From positions 1-10,507 of the forward strand of contig CAYQPF010000164.1 of the NCBI GenBank assembly GCA_964419225.1: DNA of 10,507 nucleotides. Reading direction: 5' to 3'. Below are positions 6,450 through 10,507 of the stretch, one piece after another. Below the pieces are notes generated by a model, which made no database searches, was not told where the DNA came from, and saw only the letters and a list, made by a program, of their open reading frames with translations. How positions within the stretch are numbered: the stretch's first letter is position 1; each line of letters begins with the position of its first letter. The position numbers and the translations under genes are program-made. Origin of the DNA: CAYQPF01 sp964419225. GTDB lineage: Bacteria; Cloacimonadota; Cloacimonadia; Cloacimonadales; CAYQPF01.

Positions 6450-7784
6450 ATGAATAAATTTAAGAAACAGCAGATGCTGGAAGATTTTGATTTTCTGATC
6501 AAAACACTGGAAGAAGTACACCCGAATTTATATGCCTATGTTGATGAAGCAGAAACCAGAGCCAGATACCTGGAAATCAAAGAATCCTTTGTTGAGGATA
6601 TGACTGTTATAGATTTTTATCGAAAAGTGGGAAAATTAATAGCCGGATTCAAAGATGGACACACTCATGCCTATTTATCAGCACCTCTGATCGATATGAA
6701 GAATTTCAAGTACCTGCCACCGGATATTGCTTTTATTGAGGGTAAAGCAATTGTCACGCATGATAATTCCCATACTTTTAAGAAGAATGATCAAATATTG
6801 GCAATCAATGATATCAACATGGAAGAAATATATGAAAAGATCCTGACTTATATTTCCGGCGAAAAGGACACTTTTCGTAATGTACTTGCAGGTTTTTGGC
6901 TCAACTTTCTTCTATACATTGTATATGGTTTTGAATCACCTTTCAAAATTAAATATAAAAGTGGGGAAGAAGTATCTGAAGTTATGGTTGAAGGTTTAAC
7001 GAACTCAGATTTAAAAGAGTTAGCAAAAAATGCTCCTGAAAGTAATAAGACAAACAAAGAAACCTTTAAAATTGAAGATGGAATCGGCATTCTCACTATC
7101 CCCAGTTTCGCCCATTATAATGAGGATGAACAGACTTTCTGCAATTTCATTGATTCCAGTTTTTTGGAAATGAGAGAGCATAAACCCTCAAAACTGATTA
7201 TTGATGTCAGAGACAATGGCGGTGGTACATCCCAGATGGCAAAATACCTCATCCATTTCCTCACAGCAAAACCAATAAAAGTTTTTGACAGATATTTATG
7301 GAAAAACAGTCAACAGGTACAGACTGTTCAACTCGGTAATGTTAAGAAAAATCCAGGTAACAACTCCTATCAGGAAGCTTATGATTATTTTCAAAGTGTC
7401 CCTCTGGGCGAATGTTTTGAAATAAATTGTGAAACTGAAACAAGTCAGAGACCTGCAGATCTAATTTTCAAGGGAGATTTAATTGTCTTATCTGATGGTA
7501 TGTGTTTTTCGACAACAACCAGCTTTCTGGCTATTATCAGAGATTATCAGCTAGGAAAAATAGTGGGAACTGTCCCAGGTGGAATTCCCAATTGTTATGG
7601 GGATATCCATGGTTTTACACTTCCACATACCAATATCGGCTTCGCTGTTTCCCAAAAGTATTTTATCAGACCCTTAGGCAATGAATCAGACAACGATTTG
7701 ACCCCGGATTATCTTGTAGAACAGACTGCAGAAGACAGAGCAAAGAGTGTGGATACAGTGCTGGAATTTGCGAAAAGACTATGA
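6450..7784 (+). CDS. S41-family (C-terminal processing/tricorn-like) serine peptidase homologue, cytosolic
   Basis: This is a 444-residue protein with the S41 layout. The N-terminal helical region runs from about 1 to 75 and contains FKDGHTH (67-73), the conserved GHT motif. A middle region of about 85-190 may hold a PDZ-like domain (NDQILAINDIN). The catalytic core from about 205 includes LIIDVRDNGGGTS (249-261), VLSDGMCFSTTTSF (346-359) with the expected nucleophile Ser354, VGTVPGG (372-378), a CYGDIHGFTLP segment, and a closing LTPDY (417-421). The usual residues after the Ser (SAAE or SASE) are TTT here, so the active site is not standard. No signal peptide or membrane anchor is seen, unusual for periplasmic CtpA types. 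The start at 6450 follows GAGG at 6441-6444; the in-frame ATG at 6411 lies in a palindrome. Its 3' end overlaps the convergent deacetylase gene by 6 bp. Confidence 0.85.
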   Translation: MNKFKKQQMLEDFDFLIKTLEEVHPNLYAYVDEAETRARYLEIKESFVEDMTVIDFYRKVGKLIAGFKDGHTHAYLSAPLIDMKNFKYLPPDIAFIEGKAIVTHDNSHTFKKNDQILAINDINMEEIYEKILTYISGEKDTFRNVLAGFWLNFLLYIVYGFESPFKIKYKSGEEVSEVMVEGLTNSDLKELAKNAPESNKTNKETFKIEDGIGILTIPSFAHYNEDEQTFCNFIDSSFLEMREHKPSKLIIDVRDNGGGTSQMAKYLIHFLTAKPIKVFDRYLWKNSQQVQTVQLGNVKKNPGNNSYQEAYDYFQSVPLGECFEINCETETSQRPADLIFKGDLIVLSDGMCFSTTTSFLAIIRDYQLGKIVGTVPGGIPNCYGDIHGFTLPHTNIGFAVSQKYFIRPLGNESDNDLTPDYLVEQTAEDRAKSVDTVLEFAKRL

Positions 7785-8474
7785 GGTAATGCTTACAAAC
7801 CGATATCCTTTACTTTTTAGATTATGAATAATAGGTTTCAGTGCCTGAATTGATGCCTCCCTATTTTTATACATCACATGCATCAGGATTATTGAACCTG
7901 GTTGTATATTCTTGCTGATATAATCTGTCATTTTAATCGGATCGTGCATCAATTCTGGTTTGGAGTCAGGTTCTAGTGACCATGTGACTGTTTTTCTATG
8001 TGTTTTGTGCAGATACCAGGGTAAAATCAACAGCTTTTTACAAAAAGGAGGACGAAAGGAGATCTCCCCTAAATAACCAGCTTCACGTATCAAATTGTCA
8101 GTTAGTGTTATCTCTTTTTCAATACTCTGAGGTGATCTAAAAATCATCATCTTATGCGAATAAGTGTGATTTCCAATGGCATGACCAGCCTGAACAATTT
8201 TTCTGGCAAAAGCCATACTACTACTTATTTCCTGGCCGGTAAGATAAAAGGTTGCTTTAATATTTTCATCGGCCATAATTTTAAGAATACGATCGGTATT
8301 CTCAGGAGTAGGGCCATCATCAAAAGTCAGAGCAACGACTTTTTCTGTGGTATCCAGTTTGTAAACAATCCTGTCAAAGAATTGAAAGGTACGGGAATTA
8401 ATCAATTTGTAAAGAATAAACAAGGAAAGTACAAGCAGAACCAGCATCAAAGCAAATTTATAAATTTTTGGCAT
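7779..8474 (-). CDS. NodB-domain polysaccharide deacetylase, membrane-anchored
   Basis: This 231-residue protein has an uncleaved N-terminal membrane segment (about 6-23) and a carbohydrate esterase family 4 domain. Motifs in order: TFDDGP (50-55, D52/D53 for catalysis and metal), HTYSH (103-107, metal-binding His103/His107), RPPF (141-144), TWSLEPDS (164-171) and IILMHV (195-200, His199). All five NodB motifs are present, though motif 4 has EPD where DxxDW is more usual. Family members remove N-acetyl groups from peptidoglycan, chitin-like or other envelope polysaccharides; the substrate here is unknown. It would act outside the inner membrane. GGGAG lies 8 bases before the ATG. It is downstream of the FAD oxidoreductase on the same strand, with a probable terminator between, and its stop overlaps the convergent peptidase gene. 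Confidence 0.88.
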   Translation of the reverse strand: MPKIYKFALMLVLLVLSLFILYKLINSRTFQFFDRIVYKLDTTEKVVALTFDDGPTPENTDRILKIMADENIKATFYLTGQEISSSMAFARKIVQAGHAIGNHTYSHKMMIFRSPQSIEKEITLTDNLIREAGYLGEISFRPPFCKKLLILPWYLHKTHRKTVTWSLEPDSKPELMHDPIKMTDYISKNIQPGSIILMHVMYKNREASIQALKPIIHNLKSKGYRFVSITS

Positions 8475-8489
8475 ATTCCTTTCTCCCTG

Positions 8490-8534
8490 ATAAAAGAAAT
8501 GAGGCCATTTACCACCATCGCAGCAAATGACCTC
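8490..8534 (-). terminator. Probable Rho-independent terminator of the dehydrogenase operon
   Basis: On the minus strand GAGGTCATTT (8534-8525) pairs with AAATGGCCTC (8510-8501), ten pairs with one G-U wobble across a 14-nt loop. ATTTCTTTTA follows. It lies after the FAD oxidoreductase stop and before the deacetylase ribosome site. The loop is large, and the T tract carries one C. It could instead be a leader structure for the deacetylase. Confidence 0.5.
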
Positions 8535-8549
8535 AACGTCTCTATCATT

Positions 8550-8577
8550 AATAATTGATAATTAATAATTAATAATT
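8550..8577. repeat. 7-bp tandem repeat (AATAATT/AATTATT), four units, copy 2
   Basis: On the plus strand the units are aataatt (8550-8556), gataatt (8557-8563), aataatt (8564-8570) and aataatt (8571-8577). Read on the minus strand this is the same AATTATT heptamer as at 5812-5843, and there too it follows the end of a gene. The last unit covers part of the TAA stop of the FAD oxidoreductase (8578-8576). Confidence 0.85.
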
Positions 8578-9730
8578 ACTTAAACATTTCCATCCCCGAA
8601 AAATCACGGTACAGATCGAATTTTGCCAATACTTCTGTATCGAGTTCGTTGGTGGACTCTGTAACTATTCTGGCTAACAGTTCACCCAGTCCTGGTCCAA
8701 GCATAAAGCCCTGTCCGCACATTCCCACTGCGTTTACATAGTTGGGAACTTCTTTGGTGACACCCACGATAGGGAAGCCGTCGGGAGTCATGGGATACTG
8801 ACCTCGCCACGTACGTCTAACCTTAAGATTGCCGAGTTTGGGATAGATCGCCAGCATTCTCTTGGAGATCATCGGCAGGAATTCTGAAGTAGCATCGTCA
8901 TCTGTTCCCCAGATCGGAGGATCGGGTGTGATACAAAAAACAACCTGACCTTCGTTATTCTGGTAGAAATAGAAGTTTTTGGAACCCTTACCTGGTCTCA
9001 TATCGATGACCATCGGTTCGAAGAATCTCTTAGCCGGATCAGTAATAGCTGCCTCATGACAGTCAGGCTCTACCGGAACATCTATCCCTGCCAAAGCTGC
9101 AATCTGTTTGCCGTAATTTCCGGCACAATTGACTACCCATTTGCTTGAGTAGGTTCCCTTGTCTGTGACAACTTCTGTTATGATGTTATCCTTTTTTACA
9201 AAATCCAGAACATTCTCGTTGAACTTATATTCTGCACCGAAATCTATACTCTTGAAGAAAATGGCATTCAAAGACAATAAAGGAGAACAACTTCCATCCT
9301 CGGGTGAGAAGGTAGCACCTCTGAGTCCTTCCATATTAATGCCGGGCACTAATTTCTGATATTCTTCAGGACTGAGCCATTTTATATTCAAACCGAAAGA
9401 GTGTTGAACTTTCATTAAATCTTTCAGTTTCTTTTCATCTTCATCATTATAAGCCACATAGCTGTAGCCATTGGACATCCAGCCGATATCATCCCCATAT
9501 TTCTCATGCCAGGTAGAAAAAATTTCGATACTTCTCATGCAGGTAGTGATCTTGCCTCTGTCGGAATGAGTCGCTCTGACTCCCCCGATCGCCTTCTTGT
9601 TATTACCCTGACCAGGTGCAGCCAGACTCTCAAGTACCAGCACCTTCAACTTCTTCTCTGCCATATATAAAGCAGCCGGAACACCAACGGAACCAGCACC
9701 GATTATTATTACATCATATGTGTTGCTCAT
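8576..9730 (-). CDS. DAO-family FAD-dependent oxidoreductase (proline/hydroxyproline/sarcosine dehydrogenase beta-type subunit)
   Basis: This is a 384-residue protein, the normal length for dye-linked L-proline dehydrogenase or sarcosine oxidase beta subunits. The N-terminal Rossmann fold binds FAD: DVIIIGAGSVGVPAALYMAE (6-25) and VLVLES (30-35). It is followed by NKKAIGGVRATHSDRGK, a segment typical of the sarcosine oxidase beta group. The C-terminal DAO part has RRTWRGQYPMTPDGFPIVG and GMCGQGFMLGPGLGELLA. The protein should oxidise a secondary amine or amino acid and hand electrons to the iron-sulfur protein encoded just upstream. The genes are 2 nt apart (TAA-AC-ATG), with GGAGGAG before the ATG, pointing to translational coupling. 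The substrate cannot be read from sequence; proline, hydroxyproline and sarcosine are all possible. Confidence 0.85.
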   Translation of the reverse strand: MSNTYDVIIIGAGSVGVPAALYMAEKKLKVLVLESLAAPGQGNNKKAIGGVRATHSDRGKITTCMRSIEIFSTWHEKYGDDIGWMSNGYSYVAYNDEDEKKLKDLMKVQHSFGLNIKWLSPEEYQKLVPGINMEGLRGATFSPEDGSCSPLLSLNAIFFKSIDFGAEYKFNENVLDFVKKDNIITEVVTDKGTYSSKWVVNCAGNYGKQIAALAGIDVPVEPDCHEAAITDPAKRFFEPMVIDMRPGKGSKNFYFYQNNEGQVVFCITPDPPIWGTDDDATSEFLPMISKRMLAIYPKLGNLKVRRTWRGQYPMTPDGFPIVGVTKEVPNYVNAVGMCGQGFMLGPGLGELLARIVTESTNELDTEVLAKFDLYRDFSGMEMFK

Positions 9731-9732
9731 GT

Positions 9733-10455
9733 TTACTCCTCCACCTGTCCGTCAGCGAATTTACCAAGGGGAACTTCTATAAAGACCGGCCTTCTCGTAT
9801 TGGGAATCACATTCTCGATGGGAATTCCTTCTTCTCTGAAGATCTGCTTGATCATAACTTCACAAGTCTTGCTTCCACATGGGCCCATACCGGAACGGGT
9901 GATAGCTTTGATCTGATTCAGGTCGTTCAAGCCTTTACGGATAAGCTTTCTGACATCACCGACAGTCGTTCTCTCACATAGGCAGATCATGGCATCATCA
10001 CTGGTCTTAGCCGGAATGATCGGAGTCTCCATAGCCTTGCTGACTTCTGCTTCCTGAATAATAAAGGAAACGATCTGTTTGGCTATGCTTCTGGGTGCTC
10101 TTACCCTTACCAACTGTGTTCTCAAATTCTTGTTGCTGACAACATCTGTAACTTCCAACTCAGCCAGGAAATTACCATCTATATCCACTGCTTTGACTTT
10201 ATCACCTTTGGCTATTTTAACATTAAAGACTTCATAAGGGAGAGATACTATTGGGAATTCTTTATCTTTGCGGTAATCCACTAAAGTAATGGCTAAGCCC
10301 GGGCAGATTGTAACACATTTACCACAGCCGATACAGGAACCATCATACTTGGGATGACTCATGATCGGGTCACCTATCATATTGATGGAATTTGTCGGGC
10401 AGACCGTACTGCATGGGTTGCAGGGGATTTCCTGCAGGCAGTTGATGATCGGCAT
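9733..10455 (-). CDS. Iron-sulfur subunit: 4Fe-4S ferredoxin domain fused to BFD-like [2Fe-2S] domain
   Basis: This 240-residue protein carries electrons. The N-terminal ferredoxin domain has CNPCSTVCP (C12, C15, C19) and CIGCGKCVTICP (C41, C44, C47, C51). The first motif lacks the middle Cys of the standard CxxCxxC; C6 may replace it, so one or two [4Fe-4S] clusters are possible. A beta-rich linker (about 70-150) follows. The C-terminal BFD-like domain has MICLCERTT (C158, C160) and MGPCGSKTC (C193, C198), the four-Cys [2Fe-2S] pattern. This pairing is known from multi-subunit proline, hydroxyproline and sarcosine-type dehydrogenases. MPIINCLQEIPCNPC is a typical N-terminus, which supports the start; only a weak AAGG lies before it. 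The upstream gene ends 9 nt earlier and the FAD subunit starts 2 nt later, so all three are one operon. Confidence 0.87.
   Translation of the reverse strand: MPIINCLQEIPCNPCSTVCPTNSINMIGDPIMSHPKYDGSCIGCGKCVTICPGLAITLVDYRKDKEFPIVSLPYEVFNVKIAKGDKVKAVDIDGNFLAELEVTDVVSNKNLRTQLVRVRAPRSIAKQIVSFIIQEAEVSKAMETPIIPAKTSDDAMICLCERTTVGDVRKLIRKGLNDLNQIKAITRSGMGPCGSKTCEVMIKQIFREEGIPIENVIPNTRRPVFIEVPLGKFADGQVEE
9736..9742 (-). promoter_or_regulatory. Shine-Dalgarno GGAGGAG inside the end of the iron-sulfur gene
   Basis: On the minus strand GGAGGAG sits in the last codons (Val-Glu-Glu) of the iron-sulfur protein gene, 5 nt before the oxidoreductase ATG at 9730. This placement supports coupled translation of the two subunits. 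Confidence 0.75.
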
Positions 10456-10464
10456 ACCGCCTTT

Positions 10465-10507
10465 TTACCTTTCAGGATACATAGTCTGGATGAACCTACC
10501 GGGATGA
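10465..10507 (-). CDS. 3' end of upstream operon gene, cut by window edge
   Basis: On the minus strand an open frame from the edge reads HPGRFIQTMYPER and stops at TAA (10467-10465), 9 nt before the iron-sulfur gene. It is too short to identify. By operon context it could be the NAD(P)/FAD-binding alpha subunit of the same dehydrogenase, but only the tight spacing supports that. Confidence 0.4.
   Translation of the reverse strand, partial: HPGRFIQTMYPER

Noticed and set aside
8154..8558. 134-codon open frame on the plus strand
   Set aside because: It lies opposite the deacetylase, which has all five NodB motifs; the plus-strand translation shows no domain or ribosome site and runs into the terminator and repeat region.
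9616..9981. 121-codon open frame on the plus strand
   Set aside because: It is antisense across the junction of the FAD oxidoreductase and the iron-sulfur gene, both clearly real; low-complexity shadow.

Overview
The window looks like an AT-rich bacterial chromosome segment from an anaerobe of the FCB group. The best guess is Cloacimonadota (WWE1) or a relative. This is an inference from two things: a very large Asn/Ser/Thr/Gly-rich right-handed beta-helix surface protein whose repeats end in DMGAYEW and whose C-terminus is a fibronectin III-like domain closing with FFRVKAS, and an amino-acid/imino-acid dehydrogenase operon with ferredoxin and BFD-type iron-sulfur domains. No 16S, tRNA or marker gene is present to settle it.

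Layout. (1) Positions 1-5042, plus strand: the 3' part of a giant secreted beta-helix protein. Its reading frame is open to the left window edge, so its N-terminus and signal peptide are missing. It holds two full copies of a roughly 700-residue module (beta-helix, then two beta-sandwich domains), plus the tail of a third helix. (2) 5043-5563: about 520 bp without a gene, but full of palindromes, hairpins and short direct repeats. (3) 5564-5809: a small membrane protein with a plausible sigma70-type promoter and a strong Shine-Dalgarno. (4) 5812-6449: a 4 x 7-bp AT repeat, an MNT-type nucleotidyltransferase (antitoxin half of a HEPN/MNT pair), the remains of its HEPN partner reduced to a start codon plus about 29 C-terminal codons, and a 20-bp perfect palindrome. 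(5) 6450-7784, plus: a cytosolic S41-family serine peptidase homologue. (6) 7779-8474, minus: a membrane-anchored NodB-type polysaccharide deacetylase whose 3' end overlaps the peptidase gene by 6 bp. (7) 8490-8577: a probable terminator and a second 4 x 7-bp AT repeat. (8) 8576-10507, minus: an operon with a truncated upstream gene, a ferredoxin/BFD iron-sulfur protein and a DAO-family FAD oxidoreductase, with 2-9 nt between genes.

How the parts relate. The minus-strand operon reads as a multi-subunit dye-linked (proline/hydroxyproline/sarcosine-type) dehydrogenase that passes electrons from an amine or imino acid through Fe-S centres, fitting amino-acid fermentation; the substrate cannot be read from the sequence. 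The deacetylase and the beta-helix protein both act on the cell envelope or outside it, but nothing links them in one pathway. I see no intact novel system. The most notable signals are the decayed HEPN/MNT module, the repeated palindromic and heptamer elements in the spacers, and a nine-G tract inside the surface-protein gene.
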